The position numbers and the translations under genes were made by a program. Shown here one piece after another: positions 1-9,916 of a DNA stretch of 64,000 bases. Below the pieces are notes generated by a model, which worked only from the letters and a program-made list of their open reading frames with translations, made no database searches and was not told the origin of the DNA. Origin of the DNA: Bacilli bacterium (GTDB lineage Bacteria; Bacillota_I; Bacilli_A; RF39; UBA660); the NCBI GenBank assembly GCA_900752905.1, contig CAADWX010000014.1, positions 1 to 64,000 of the forward strand, in the 5' to 3' direction. The first letter of the stretch is position 1. Each line of letters begins with the position of its first letter.

Positions 1-566
1 GCACTCATTCCTGACCAACTTTTATAAATTTCATTTGTAAGAATTGCATATTCTTTATTTTCAGTTATTCCTCCATCTTTCCAGACATCAGTTAATTTTT
101 TTCTATCTTGCATTCCTTTTAATCTTTTTTGAATCCAAGCTTCATCATAACCTTTTGATCTATATAAATCAATTGCTCTTTGTGCTGGAATTGAAGGATC
201 AAATACTTCATCAATTCTTTCACTACCTAATTTAGCTAACCATTGTTTTATTGGTTCAGCATTTTTACTTGGAATTGATTCTATTATTCTAAACATTCCT
301 TCAATATCAACTACATCAGTATTATAATATTTACCATCCGAAGATTTTAATTTCAGTTGGTTACAATTTGTAACCGACTCATTTCCTTCTTTTTTTAATC
401 TGTGTTTTAACACTTTCCAATAATTTCTAGGGTTATCACTTTCTGATATCACACCTACTATATCAACAACACTTATATAATACTTTTCTTTCTCTTTATC
501 CCATACAGTTCTTATTGTTTCATTATTAAAAATTTTATTTATTAAGTGCATTCTATCTTGTTCCAT
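1..566 (-). CDS. Bro-N domain protein (antirepressor-like), 3' end cut by window edge
   Basis: The frame stays open from an ATG at 566 down to base 1, giving about 188 residues, so the C-terminus lies outside the window. A good ribosome site (GAGAGGAGT) precedes the ATG. The N-terminus (IRTVWDKEKEKYYISVVDIV, then NPRNYWKVLKHRLKKEG) is the BRO-family/Bro-N fold seen in phage antirepressors and in DinD-like chromosomal proteins. Later motifs IPAQRAIDLYRSKGYDEAW and KLTDVWKDGG are typical of the stand-alone chromosomal versions. The family binds DNA, but what this member regulates cannot be read from the sequence. No other phage genes are visible next to it. Family assignment is fairly sure; function is inference. 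Confidence 0.75.
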   Translation of the reverse strand, partial: MEQDRMHLINKIFNNETIRTVWDKEKEKYYISVVDIVGVISESDNPRNYWKVLKHRLKKEGNESVTNCNQLKLKSSDGKYYNTDVVDIEGMFRIIESIPSKNAEPIKQWLAKLGSERIDEVFDPSIPAQRAIDLYRSKGYDEAWIQKRLKGMQDRKKLTDVWKDGGITENKEYAILTNEIYKSWSGMS

Positions 567-695
567 TTTTTACTCCTCTCATTTTTTTAACTAATAGTTT
601 CTACTATTATATATACCAAAAAAGTTTTAGATTTCCTTTTAAATTAATTTAAATTTATAATATTTTTAAATGTAACTAATTTTATGAAATTATTA

Positions 696-722
696 TAAAA
701 TAAAAGAGTTTAAACTCTTTTA
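696..722 (-). terminator. Rho-independent terminator after the zinc-ribbon membrane protein gene
   Basis: On the minus strand an AAAGAGTTT/AAACTCTTT palindrome overlaps the stop codon of the gene ending at 720 and is followed by TATTTTAT. Confidence 0.6.
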
Positions 723-1403
723 TTTTTGATAACAATAATACGTATTATAAGTATTATAAAATATTAGCGCTCCTTGTTTTTTATTTGTTTTATCTTTTGT
801 TATACCCATTTCTGCTTTAAATGTATAATTTTTATCATCTGTATAGATTTTTTCATTATTACTTATACTTTCTTTTACATCAGGAGTAAGTGTTATTTCA
901 TAATATTTATATTGTTTACTATAATTAGTCTTTTTTAAATCCTTATATGTATATGTTCCTTTAATATGATTATTTTCTAAATCATTATATGGTCCATATA
1001 AAAAGGTTTTATCTTTATTAAAATTAATTGTAATTAAATAATCTTTTGAATCTGTAACACTTGTACAATCAAAATTTCCTTGTATTGGATTTAATGTCGC
1101 TAAAGCGGAAAAAAACATTATTACAAAAAACATTAATATAGAGGTTATAAAACTAATTGAATTTAATATAATACCTGCTACTTTCTGACCACATTTAGTA
1201 TTACATACAATACCCAATATAAGACCTGTAATTGATATTGGTAAAATAAATATTGATAATATAAACGATAATATTAAAGTTATAATACCAATTATCATAG
1301 AAGCTATACCTAGTCCCTTTTTATTTTTTTCTAACTTACTTCCACAATTATTACAAAATCTATAATTACTTATATTTTCATATCCACATTTTAAACATCT
1401 CAT
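720..1403 (-). CDS. Zinc-ribbon, DUF4190-like membrane protein with an extracytoplasmic C-terminal domain
   Basis: 227 aa. Residues 1-22 form a zinc ribbon (CLKCGYE...CNNCGSK, two CxxC pairs). Two or three hydrophobic segments follow (about 30-60 and 80-100), with a small-residue pattern (GLGIASMIIGIITLIL) typical of DUF4190-type proteins. Residues about 105-227 are hydrophilic and beta-rich (GTYTYKD, YYEITLTPD), like the small lipocalin-like sensor domains often found in such proteins. The ATG has AAGGAG ten bases upstream. It lies just downstream of trxB (14-base gap) and ends in its own terminator. Function unknown. It is one of several zinc-ribbon membrane proteins in this window. Confidence 0.7.
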   Translation of the reverse strand: MRCLKCGYENISNYRFCNNCGSKLEKNKKGLGIASMIIGIITLILSFILSIFILPISITGLILGIVCNTKCGQKVAGIILNSISFITSILMFFVIMFFSALATLNPIQGNFDCTSVTDSKDYLITINFNKDKTFLYGPYNDLENNHIKGTYTYKDLKKTNYSKQYKYYEITLTPDVKESISNNEKIYTDDKNYTFKAEMGITKDKTNKKQGALIFYNTYNTYYCYQK

Positions 1404-1417
1404 AAACTTCTTACTCC

Positions 1418-2302
1418 TTAAATTTTTTCTATATATTTTACTGCATTTATAGCAGCAACAGCTCCATCTGATACTGATGTAACTATTTGTCTAACACTTT
1501 TATTTCTAATATCCCCTGCAACAAATATACCAGGTATATTTGTTGTACATTCTTCATTTGATTTAATAAATCCATTTTCTTTTTCAACTATATCAAAATT
1601 ACAGTTTGGAATCTGACCTATAGCTATAAATAAACCACTTATATTAAGTATTTTCCCATTATCTAACTCTATTTTTTCTAATTTTTCTTTTCCAACTAAT
1701 TTTTTTATATTTGCTGAAGTAATAATTTCTGTATTATTTTTTTGTTTAAATGAATCTAATAAACTTTTTTCTGCTTTAAAGTTTTCAGTTCTATTTATTA
1801 AATAGACATGCTTACAATAATTTGATAAAAATATTGCATCTTCTAGGGCTGTATTACCTCCACCTACTACAGCAACATCATTTTCTTTAAAGAAAGCTCC
1901 ATCACATGTTGCGCAATAAGATATTCCTTTGCCAATTAATTTTTCTTCATTTTCTATATTTAATTTTCTTTTTGTAAGACCTGTTGCTATAATAACTGAT
2001 TTACATTCATATTCATTTTTGTTTGTTATAACATTTATTGTTTTATCAGTTTTTTTAATATTTATTACTTCTTCATGTTTTACTTCTATTTCTAATTCTT
2101 TTAATTGTTCATATATTTTTGTAGCAAAAGTATATCCATCTATTTTTTTTATTCCGGGATAATTTGCTACTTCACTTGAATTAATTATTTGTCCACCATA
2201 TGTATTTTTTTCAAGTACTAAAGGATTATATCCTGCTCTTTTAGCATATATTGCTGATGTCATACCTGCAGGACCAGCTCCTATTATTATTATATCATTC
2301 AT
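1418..2302 (-). CDS. trxB: Thioredoxin reductase (NADPH)
   Basis: 294 aa, usual length for low-molecular-weight TrxB. It transfers electrons from NADPH through FAD to thioredoxin in the cytoplasm. Visible: FAD-binding GAGPAGM near the N-terminus, redox-active CATC in SYCATCDGAFF around residue 133, NADPH-binding GGGNTALEDA after it, and the C-terminal FAD motif GIFVAGDIRNK. AAAGGAG precedes the ATG. It lies between the VanY-like gene (2-base gap) and the zinc-ribbon membrane protein and is probably co-transcribed with both. Ferredoxin-type reductases share the fold, but the CATC motif fits thioredoxin reductase. Confidence 0.95.
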   Translation of the reverse strand: MNDIIIIGAGPAGMTSAIYAKRAGYNPLVLEKNTYGGQIINSSEVANYPGIKKIDGYTFATKIYEQLKELEIEVKHEEVINIKKTDKTINVITNKNEYECKSVIIATGLTKRKLNIENEEKLIGKGISYCATCDGAFFKENDVAVVGGGNTALEDAIFLSNYCKHVYLINRTENFKAEKSLLDSFKQKNNTEIITSANIKKLVGKEKLEKIELDNGKILNISGLFIAIGQIPNCNFDIVEKENGFIKSNEECTTNIPGIFVAGDIRNKSVRQIVTSVSDGAVAAINAVKYIEKI

Positions 2303-2304
2303 AA

Positions 2305-3519
2305 TTATTCTCCTTTATTTTCTATAAAATAAGCATAATATTCATCATAAGTAATATTATTCTCATATATGTATTTTGCTACATCAACACCTACATATCT
2401 ATAATGCCATGGTTCATACATATATCCTGTTATATATTCTTTATCTTTAGGATATCTTAATATAAATCCATACTTATAACTATTATCTTTCATCCATGTA
2501 AATTCTTGTGTTTTAGAAAAATCTCCCCATAAATCACTTGCAGCACTTATATCTATGGCAAGACCTGTTTGATGTTCAGAGTGTCCAGCACGAGCTGAAT
2601 ATCTATCTGATTCAGCTTTTCCATCTCTTGCTACATAACCATTATATATATATTGTTGATCAAAGTAAGATCTATATGCTGATCTAATTTTTATGTGTAA
2701 ATTATTTTTTACTGCATCTTCATATAATTTTTTATATGCTTCAAATGCTTCTCTATCCATTTTATAATTTGAATTTATGCTATAATTTCCTGTTTCTACT
2801 AAATCTCCTTTATAGCTTGAAGATAAATTATAGTATTTATTTACAATCATTAATTTGCCCTTACTTATATCACTACTTTTTATATTTGTATAAAAATTAT
2901 AGTCTATATTTGCGTTTACATTTCTGATAATATCCTCATTACTTAAACTATTATTTTTATTCTTATAATCTAAATATCTATTTATATTACTTTTTATAAA
3001 GTATTTTTCTTTTAATAATTCAGATAATTCATCATTATATTCTAATTTAATATCATTTTCTGCAAGTGTTATAACGCTTATACATGAATAGTTATCTTGA
3101 TTTAGATAATTATTTATATAATCAATATATTTTTCTAAATTAGTTTTATCATAATTTTCACATGTTATTATATTATATAATTTATCACTATATTGTTCAT
3201 TTTCTAAGTTATTATTTACCATAAAAATAACTTTATTTCCTTCTATATTATTTTTTTGATAATAACTTATATATTTTTCTATATTATTCTTTTTCATATC
3301 TTTATTATTCAATATATCATATAACTCAGGGATATAATTATTTTTATATATTGTATTTAAATTATCTACTTTATTTATTATTATATTTTGTTCTTTTATA
3401 GAATAACCTTTTATTTTTAATCTAATTCTTTCATATAAATTAAAATAATAAAACAAACAAATAATTAAAATTATAAATATTATTATACTGATAAATGTAA
3501 TAATTCTTTTCTTTTTCAT
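2305..3519 (-). CDS. Membrane-anchored D-alanyl-D-alanine carboxypeptidase, VanY/M15B family
   Basis: 404 aa. One N-terminal transmembrane anchor (residues about 5-27) is followed by a long Asn/Lys-rich linker region (about 30-230). The M15B zinc-peptidase domain fills the C-terminal third. Zinc-site residues are visible: SEHQTGLAID from residue 314 supplies His and Asp, and EPWHYRYVG near 369 supplies the catalytic-base/ligand region. RSAYRSYFDQQ is the usual preceding motif. The family trims the terminal D-Ala from peptidoglycan stem peptides outside the membrane. The long N-terminal region looks like the repeat-type linker of LD/DD-carboxypeptidases in low-GC gut Bacillota. There is no vanA/vanH neighbour, so this is wall maturation rather than vancomycin resistance. 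Confidence 0.88.
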   Translation of the reverse strand: MKKKRIITFISIIIFIILIICLFYYFNLYERIRLKIKGYSIKEQNIIINKVDNLNTIYKNNYIPELYDILNNKDMKKNNIEKYISYYQKNNIEGNKVIFMVNNNLENEQYSDKLYNIITCENYDKTNLEKYIDYINNYLNQDNYSCISVITLAENDIKLEYNDELSELLKEKYFIKSNINRYLDYKNKNNSLSNEDIIRNVNANIDYNFYTNIKSSDISKGKLMIVNKYYNLSSSYKGDLVETGNYSINSNYKMDREAFEAYKKLYEDAVKNNLHIKIRSAYRSYFDQQYIYNGYVARDGKAESDRYSARAGHSEHQTGLAIDISAASDLWGDFSKTQEFTWMKDNSYKYGFILRYPKDKEYITGYMYEPWHYRYVGVDVAKYIYENNITYDEYYAYFIENKGE

Positions 3520-3559
3520 ATACCCTCCACTATATACTTCTACATTTATTTTATCATAG

Positions 3560-3587
3560 AAAAGAAAAAAGAAAAGCTAAACTTTTC
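3560..3587 (-). terminator. Rho-independent terminator after yneF
   Basis: Minus strand: GAAAAG-TTTAG-CTTTTC hairpin directly after the yneF stop, then a T-rich run TTTTTTCTTTTC. Confidence 0.65.
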
Positions 3588-3800
3588 TTAATCCATATAT
3601 TTATTCATTTGTTTCATCATTTGATTAACTTGTTTTTGACTAGGTGTTCTTCCCATACCACTCATCATTGCTTTAATCATTTGTTCATTTATAGGTGGAT
3701 TTTTCTTTAAGTATTTTTTCATTACTTTACGAGCAACAAAGAAACCTATTACAAATCCTATTACTACACCTAATAATATTTGAAGTATATCTACTAACAC
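3588..3800 (-). CDS. yneF: YneF family (UPF0154) small membrane protein
   Basis: About 70 aa. One N-terminal transmembrane helix with small residues ([17 protein letters not shown]) is followed by the family signature [19 protein letters not shown] and [18 protein letters not shown] chose the GTG at 3800 because AGAGAGG sits nine bases upstream. The ATG at 3809 is directly abutted by that ribosome site, which is too close. The family is conserved across Bacillota; its role is unknown. It lies downstream of parC and has its own terminator. Confidence 0.85.
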   Translation of the reverse strand: MLVDILQILLGVVIGFVIGFFVARKVMKKYLKKNPPINEQMIKAMMSGMGRTPSQKQVNQMMKQMNKYMD

Positions 3801-3863
3801 TAATATCATCCTCTCTATTCATTATTTTACTAAACTTATATCTTTATTACAAGTTTATTTAAT

Positions 3864-6374
3864 TTATTTTTGATTATTCTCTATATCTTCTAACAAATCA
3901 TCTATTGAAATTATTTTATTATCAATACTTTCTAAAGAAATATTTTCTTTTTCTATTTCTTTTTTATTTTCTTTTTTTATTAATTTTGTTATTTCAAATG
4001 ATTCTATTATATCTTGTTTAGAAATAGTTGATCCTGTTGATTTTTTATCAGCAATAGGAATGTCAGTTAATTTTATATTTATTATTTCTAATTTTGTTTT
4101 TAATCCTAAAGATTCTTTATAATTAATTACATATGCACTTATTATTTTATATGGATTTGTTTTAATATCACGTATTATTTGTGTACCTCTTTTTGCTCTT
4201 GCTGATAGTTCTAATTCGTTTAAACGTATTCTTTTAGCTGTATTTTTATCTGTCAATATAGTTAAATATTCCATGTTATCATCAAAAACAGAACCAGATA
4301 CTACTATATCATTTTTTAAAGTAATAGATTTTACTCCACCTGATTTTACCCCTGATAAAGGTATTTCATTTGATTTAAACATTAATCCATAACCTGTTTG
4401 TGTTGTTACAAATATATTTTCATCATTTGATTTAATAACACTTACTACTTTATCATCATCTTTTAATTTTATTGCAGTAAGAGGTTTGTTATATCTTTGT
4501 ACTTTATAATCACTAAGTAATGTTTTCTTTACCATACCACACTTTGTAAATGTAGTTATATATGTAGATTCATTAAAATCATATATAGGAATACTTGCTA
4601 TAACATTTTCTTCTGATTTAATTTGTACAACATTACTTACATGTTTACCCATATCTTTCCATTTCAAATCTGGAAGTTCATATACAGGAATGTGTAAATA
4701 ATTACCACAGTCTGTAAATATTAATACTGTATCCATTGTAGACATGTTATAACGTCCTATAACATAGTCTCCATCTTTTAATCCAGTTTCTTCTTCTTTT
4801 GAAGCTTCATAACTTCTTAGAGATACTCTTTTTACATATCCTTCTTTTGTTATTACTACAATAACATTTTCTTTTGGTATTAGATTTGTAGAGTCAATTT
4901 TTATTTCTGTTATTTCATCTCTTATTTCAGATTTACGAGGTGTTGCATACTCTGTTTTTACCTTTTTAAGTTCATGTTTCATAACTTCTTTTAATTTTGA
5001 TTCATCTGATAAGATAAGCTCTAAAGCCTGGATAAATTTATGTAATTGTTCTTGTTCTTCTTCTAATGCTACAACATCAGTATTTGTTAATTTATAAAGT
5101 TGTAATGTTACTATAGCTTCTGCTTGTTCAACAGTAAAATCAAATTTCTTAACTAAATTATCTTTAGCGTCACTTTTATTTTTACTAGCTCTTATTGTTT
5201 TAATAACTTCATCAAGTATAGATATCATTTTTAAGAAACCTTCTACTATATTAAGTCTTTTCTTATATGTAGCTAAATCAAATTCACTTCTTCTTGTAAT
5301 TATTTCTTTTTGATGAGCAATATATGCATCTAGTATTGGGATAATTCCAAGAGTCATAGGAGTTCTATTTACAATAGCAACCATATTATACGAATATGAT
5401 ATTTGTAAATCTGTATTTTTAAGTAAGTAATTAAGTATTAATTCTTTATTTGCTCCAGTTTTTAAATCTATAGCTATTCTAAGACCATCTCTATCTGATT
5501 CATCTCTTACCTCTGCTATACCATCTATTTTTTTATCTATTCTAATTGAATCTATTTTATTTACAAGCATTGCTTTATTTACTTCAAAAGGTATTTCATG
5601 AACGATTATTTGTTCATGACTTTTTTCACGTACAAATTCACATTTACTTGTAATTACTACCTTACCACGCCCTGTAGTAAATGCATCTATTATTCCTTTT
5701 TTTCCCTCTACGATTGCTCCAGTTGGAAAATCAGGACCTTTTACAATATCTAAAATTGTTTCAAGTCTACAGTTTGGACTATCTATTCTTTTTATTGTAG
5801 CATCAATTATTTCACCTAAATTATGTGGTGGTATATTTGTTGCATATCCTGCAGATATACCATTTGCTCCATTTACTAATAAATTTGGAAATTTAGCAGG
5901 TAAAACTGTTGGTTCTAATTCTGTATCATCAAAGTTTGGAGCCCATGATACTGTTTCTTTATCAATATCCTTTAGTAATTCATTTGAAATTTTTGAAAGA
6001 CGTGCTTCAGTATAACGCATAGCAGCTGCTGAATCTCCGTCCATTGATCCATTATTTCCTTGCATATCAATGTATGGTGTATTTTGTTTCCACCACTGAC
6101 TCATACGAACCATAGCATCATATATCGATGAATCTCCATGTGGGTGATAATTACCCATTATATAACCAACTGTTTTTGCTGACTTTCTAGTTGGTTTATC
6201 ATAAGTATTATGATCTTTATACATACCATATAAAATTCTTCTTTGTACAGGTTTTAAACCATCTCTTACATCAGGGATAGCTCTATCTTGGATTATTTCT
6301 TTAGCGTAAGCTCCAAAACGGTCACCCATTATATCTTCTAAGGCATAGTCTTGAATTCTTTTTAATATATCCAT
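3864..6374 (-). CDS. parC: DNA topoisomerase IV subunit A
   Basis: 836 aa. Breaks and rejoins DNA to decatenate daughter chromosomes, as a heterotetramer with ParE. The winged-helix core has the catalytic Tyr at about residue 121 (AAMRYTEARLS) and a quinolone-determining region HPHGDSSIYDAMVR with the Ser and acidic (Asp) residues of drug-sensitive enzymes. A coiled-coil gate and a beta-pinwheel C-terminal domain follow. The exact GyrA box (QRRGGKG) is absent; the region reads RAKRGTQI. That, and the adjacent parE, favour ParC over GyrA. The Lys/Glu-rich tail (last 60 residues) is low complexity. The start has AGGTGATAAA upstream and lies 8 bases after parE. Confidence 0.93.
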   Translation of the reverse strand: MDILKRIQDYALEDIMGDRFGAYAKEIIQDRAIPDVRDGLKPVQRRILYGMYKDHNTYDKPTRKSAKTVGYIMGNYHPHGDSSIYDAMVRMSQWWKQNTPYIDMQGNNGSMDGDSAAAMRYTEARLSKISNELLKDIDKETVSWAPNFDDTELEPTVLPAKFPNLLVNGANGISAGYATNIPPHNLGEIIDATIKRIDSPNCRLETILDIVKGPDFPTGAIVEGKKGIIDAFTTGRGKVVITSKCEFVREKSHEQIIVHEIPFEVNKAMLVNKIDSIRIDKKIDGIAEVRDESDRDGLRIAIDLKTGANKELILNYLLKNTDLQISYSYNMVAIVNRTPMTLGIIPILDAYIAHQKEIITRRSEFDLATYKKRLNIVEGFLKMISILDEVIKTIRASKNKSDAKDNLVKKFDFTVEQAEAIVTLQLYKLTNTDVVALEEEQEQLHKFIQALELILSDESKLKEVMKHELKKVKTEYATPRKSEIRDEITEIKIDSTNLIPKENVIVVITKEGYVKRVSLRSYEASKEEETGLKDGDYVIGRYNMSTMDTVLIFTDCGNYLHIPVYELPDLKWKDMGKHVSNVVQIKSEENVIASIPIYDFNESTYITTFTKCGMVKKTLLSDYKVQRYNKPLTAIKLKDDDKVVSVIKSNDENIFVTTQTGYGLMFKSNEIPLSGVKSGGVKSITLKNDIVVSGSVFDDNMEYLTILTDKNTAKRIRLNELELSARAKRGTQIIRDIKTNPYKIISAYVINYKESLGLKTKLEIINIKLTDIPIADKKSTGSTISKQDIIESFEITKLIKKENKKEIEKENISLESIDNKIISIDDLLEDIENNQK

Positions 6375-6382
6375 TTTATCAC

Positions 6383-8290
6383 CTATCCTCTATAATTATC
6401 TTCCATAGTAAATATTACATTTTCATTTATCCATTCTTTTCTAGGCTCAACTTTATCACCCATTAAAACATTTACTCTTTTTTCAGCAAGTGCTGCATCT
6501 GTAATATTTACTCTTATTAAACTTCTTGTATCAGGATTCATTGTTGTTTCCCAAAGTTGTTCAGCATTCATTTCTCCAAGTCCTTTATATCTTTGTTGTC
6601 CAGTACATTTAGTTGTTGAATTTTTCTTTATTTCTTCTAATTCTTCATCTGTATATGCATATACATGTTTTTTACCAAATTCTATCTTATATAAAGGAGG
6701 CCTAGCTATATATAATTTTCCCTCTTCTATTAATCCTCTCATATAGTGGTAGAAAAATGTTAATAAAAGTATTTGTATATGAGCTCCATCGACATCAGCA
6801 TCTGTCATTATTATTACTTTATCATAATTAGAATCTTTAACTTCAAAGCTACCTCCGACACCTGCTCCAATTGTATATATCATAGTATTTATTTCTTCAT
6901 TTTTAAGTATTTCTTCCATAGAAGCTTTAGCTGTATTTATAACCTTACCACGTAAAGGTAATATTGCTTGAAATTTTCTATCACGACCACCTTTAGCAGA
7001 ACCTCCAGCTGAATCACCTTCGACTAAGAATAATTCATTAATTTTTGAATTTTTACTTTGAGCAGGAGCAAGTTTACCTGATATATTTTTTTCTATCTTT
7101 CCTTTTGTCTTACCATCTCTGGCCTCATCTCTTGCTTTACGTGCTGCTTCACGAGCAAATTTACTCTTAACCATTTTTTCTAATATTTTTGAAGCAGATT
7201 CTTTATTTTCTTCCAAGAAATATTGAAGTTTTTCCGATACGATACTTTCTACTATAGTACGCGCAACAGCAGTACCAAGTTTTCCTTTTGTTTGTCCTTC
7301 AAATTGAAGTAAATCTTCTGGTATTTGTAAACTTATAACAGCAGTTATACCTTCTCTTGTGTCACTACCTTCTAAGTTTTTATCTTTTGGTCTTAAATAT
7401 CCATTAGCTCTTGCATAATCATTAAATACACGTGTTAATGCTGTTTTAAATCCTACCTCATGTGTACCCCCATCATTTGTTTTTACGTTATTTACAAATG
7501 ATACTATATTTTCTGAATATGCATCAGTATATTGGAATGCTACTTCTACATTAATTTTATCCTTTACACCTTCAAAACTAACTACTTTATGAAGTGGATT
7601 TTTTTCTTCGTTTAAAAACTCTACAAATGCTACAAGTCCATTTTCATAATGATATACTTCTTCTCTTTCTGTTTCTTCATCACGTACTGTAATACTTAAA
7701 CCTTTAAGTAAAAATGCACATTCTTGCATTCTTTCACAGATAGTAGAGAAAGAAAACTTAGTTGTTGAAAATATTTCTTTATCTGGCATAAATGTAACTT
7801 TAGTACCGGTTTTACTAGTTTTTTCTAATTGTTTTAAAGGAGTATCTAATTTACCACCATCTTTAAAACTAATAAAATATTCATATCCGTCTCTTTTTAT
7901 ATTTACTTTCATCCATTGTGAAAGTGCATTAACTACAGATGCTCCAACACCATGAAGACCACCTGATACTTTATATCCACCTTCTTCAAATTTACCACCA
8001 GCATGAAGAACTGTATATATTACTTCAGGAGTTGATTTACCACTTGAATGAAGACCTACAGGAACACCACGTCCCTCATCTTCTACTGTTACACTTCCAT
8101 CTTTATTTATAGTAATTTTAATTTTTTTACCATATCCATTTATAATTTCATCTACAGCGTTATCTACAATTTCCCATACAAGGTGATGTAGACCTCGTTT
8201 ATCTGTAGATCCAATATACATACCGGGTCTTTTTCTAACTGCTTCTAGTCCCTCTAATATTTTAATTGAACTCTCATCATATTTTGCCAT
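6383..8290 (-). CDS. parE: DNA topoisomerase IV subunit B
   Basis: About 635 aa. ATPase subunit of topoisomerase IV. Visible: GHKL ATPase motifs (VDNAVDEIINGYG, DEGRGVPVG, GGLHGVGASVVNALS), then the TOPRIM motifs EGDSAGGSAKGGRDR and MTDADVDGAHI, and the C-terminal QRYKGLGEMN. The phrase LPLRGKVINTAKA is typical of ParE. I start at the ATG at 8290, preceded by AAGGTGG. The upstream GTG at 8299 lies inside that ribosome site. It is directly followed by parC, so the two subunits are made from one transcript. Confidence 0.94.
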   Translation of the reverse strand: MAKYDESSIKILEGLEAVRKRPGMYIGSTDKRGLHHLVWEIVDNAVDEIINGYGKKIKITINKDGSVTVEDEGRGVPVGLHSSGKSTPEVIYTVLHAGGKFEEGGYKVSGGLHGVGASVVNALSQWMKVNIKRDGYEYFISFKDGGKLDTPLKQLEKTSKTGTKVTFMPDKEIFSTTKFSFSTICERMQECAFLLKGLSITVRDEETEREEVYHYENGLVAFVEFLNEEKNPLHKVVSFEGVKDKINVEVAFQYTDAYSENIVSFVNNVKTNDGGTHEVGFKTALTRVFNDYARANGYLRPKDKNLEGSDTREGITAVISLQIPEDLLQFEGQTKGKLGTAVARTIVESIVSEKLQYFLEENKESASKILEKMVKSKFAREAARKARDEARDGKTKGKIEKNISGKLAPAQSKNSKINELFLVEGDSAGGSAKGGRDRKFQAILPLRGKVINTAKASMEEILKNEEINTMIYTIGAGVGGSFEVKDSNYDKVIIMTDADVDGAHIQILLLTFFYHYMRGLIEEGKLYIARPPLYKIEFGKKHVYAYTDEELEEIKKNSTTKCTGQQRYKGLGEMNAEQLWETTMNPDTRSLIRVNITDAALAEKRVNVLMGDKVEPRKEWINENVIFTMEDNYRG

Positions 8291-8313
8291 CTTAACCACC
8301 TTAACACATTATA

Positions 8314-8346
8314 TCAAAAAAACCAGAAAAATCAAAACTTTTCTAG
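8314..8346 (-). terminator. Terminator of the small membrane protein gene at 8386
   Basis: Minus strand: CTAGAAAA/TTTTTCTGG stem (two G-T type pairs at the base) followed by a seven-T run, between the gene ending at 8386 and parE. Confidence 0.5.
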
Positions 8347-8385
8347 CTTTTCTATTTTATATTAACCTTTATTTTATATAATATT

Positions 8386-8748
8386 TTAATTTAATTTGTC
8401 AGTTTCAATCGTTGTTCCACAATTTTCATTATTAACAAAACATTCTATACAAGCGTTTGCTTTATTCTTATTTATAGCTCCAGCCCTACCTAGTGTATTT
8501 ACAATAAATTGCACTATAGCAACCATAAAATATATAAGTAGTGAATAAATAATTCTTCGTATAAATAATCCTACACTGCTTTTCATTTTAGCGGAATCTG
8601 TTGATATAATAGCTTTTACTAAATCTAAAATTCCAAGAACTATTAATATAACAGGCACAATATATCTAATTGTCTTTATTAATATCGATGTAAAGTTTGG
8701 AAACATTGGATCAATAGAATTACTGCATATTTCTAATATATTTATCAT
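8386..8748 (-). CDS. Small two-helix membrane protein, pilin/TrbC-like shape
   Basis: 120 aa. Two hydrophobic segments (about residues 25-48, TIRYIVPVILIVLGILDLVKA, and 66-86) flank a short basic loop (STDSAKMKSSVGLFIRR). The C-terminus has three Cys (CIECFVNNENC). AAAGGAAAA precedes the ATG. This shape resembles VirB2/TrbC-type pilins, but there is no signal peptide site I can defend and no secretion genes nearby. It is a single-gene unit with its own terminator. I do not recognise a function. Confidence 0.6.
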   Translation of the reverse strand: MINILEICSNSIDPMFPNFTSILIKTIRYIVPVILIVLGILDLVKAIISTDSAKMKSSVGLFIRRIIYSLLIYFMVAIVQFIVNTLGRAGAINKNKANACIECFVNNENCGTTIETDKLN

Positions 8749-8838
8749 TTTTATTTTCCTTTCTAAATTATTTATTAATAAATTAATTTTACTTCATAAT
8801 AATATAAAACAAAAACTAAAAAAAATCAATTAATTAGA

Positions 8839-8867
8839 ATTACATTTTTTAATATACATGATATAAT
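8839..8867 (+). promoter_or_regulatory. Extended -10 promoter for the DUF3048 lipoprotein gene
   Basis: ATTACA, a 17-base spacer, then TATAAT at 8862-8867 with an upstream TG (TGATATAAT). It lies 23 bases before the lipoprotein start. Confidence 0.6.
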
Positions 8868-8890
8868 GAAAATAGAAAGAGATGGTGTGT

Positions 8891-9916
8891 ATGAAGAGGA
8901 AAGTAATTATATTGGGTATCTTAACACTTCTATTATTAACAGGATGTGGTAAAAAAGAAAGTAATACTCAAAAAGAAGTAAAAAAGAATGAAGAAACAAA
9001 AAAAGTACAAATCGTAGATGAGCAATCAAATTCAAGGCCATATGGTGTTGTAATAAACAATTATCCTGGCGCTATTAAGGTACATTCTGGGCTTGATAAA
9101 GCATATATAGTATATGAATTCCCTATTGAAGGTGGAATATCTAGAAGTTTAGCATTGTTTAAAGATGTTGAAGATGTAAAGGTAGGAACAGTTAGAAGTG
9201 CTAGACAATATCATATTGATTATGCGCTTGAAAATGATGCTATATTCGTACATTTTGGATGGAATCATCCAGCACAAGATAAAGAAAAGAATTTAGGTAT
9301 TGATTATATTGATGGAAATTCTAGAGACGGATCTATATTTCATAGAGAAAATCCTGAAAAACTTGCAACAGAACATACAGTTTATACTAATTTAAAAGAT
9401 GTAATTTCTTATGCTAATAATAATAGACATTATAGAACTACAACTGATGTAAAACAACCTTTTACATATTCTGCTGATGAAATTAATTTAAATAATTATA
9501 ATGATTCTATAGTAGCTAATAATGTTAGAGTTACATACTCAAATAGTTTCTATGTTGATTTTAAGTATGATGAAGCACAAAAGAAATATTTAAGAAGTTA
9601 TATGGGAACACCACATACTGATTATTTTACAAAACAACAATATGCTACAAAGAATATAATTATTACATTAGTTGGTATAGGAAGTGTAAATGGCTATAAA
9701 GATGCAGCTGGTACAAATTATTTAGATATAAATAATATTGGTGAAGGTACTGGATATTATATAACTAATGGATATGCAAGAAAAATTAAATGGTCAAAGA
9801 AAGATAATTCTTCTCAAACTGTATATACATATGAAGATGGCACAAAAATAAATGTTAATGATGGAAATACATGGATAATGTTCCAAGATGCTAATATTAC
9901 TCCAAATATAAACTAA
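8891..9916 (+). CDS. DUF3048 family lipoprotein (YerB-like)
   Basis: 341 aa. The signal peptide MKRKVIILGILTLLLLTGCG carries a lipobox (LTGC), so the mature protein is lipid-anchored on the outer membrane face. A Lys/Glu-rich linker precedes the DUF3048 N-domain (RPYGVVINNYPGAIKVHSG, FPIEGGISRSLALF, KVGTVRSARQYHIDYA). The C-domain follows with the substrate-like motif GTGYYITNGYARKIKW. I chose the ATG at 8891, since AAAGAG lies a proper distance upstream; an in-frame ATG at 8882 abuts it. YerB homologues are common in Bacillota and have been linked to the envelope; the reaction is unknown. It is a monocistronic plus-strand gene. Confidence 0.88.
   Translation: MKRKVIILGILTLLLLTGCGKKESNTQKEVKKNEETKKVQIVDEQSNSRPYGVVINNYPGAIKVHSGLDKAYIVYEFPIEGGISRSLALFKDVEDVKVGTVRSARQYHIDYALENDAIFVHFGWNHPAQDKEKNLGIDYIDGNSRDGSIFHRENPEKLATEHTVYTNLKDVISYANNNRHYRTTTDVKQPFTYSADEINLNNYNDSIVANNVRVTYSNSFYVDFKYDEAQKKYLRSYMGTPHTDYFTKQQYATKNIIITLVGIGSVNGYKDAAGTNYLDINNIGEGTGYYITNGYARKIKWSKKDNSSQTVYTYEDGTKINVNDGNTWIMFQDANITPNIN

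Noticed and set aside
2305..3519. VanY/VanZ as a vancomycin resistance cluster
   Set aside because: The two genes are 7.4 kb apart and there is no vanH, vanA/B or vanX, nor a VanRS pair.
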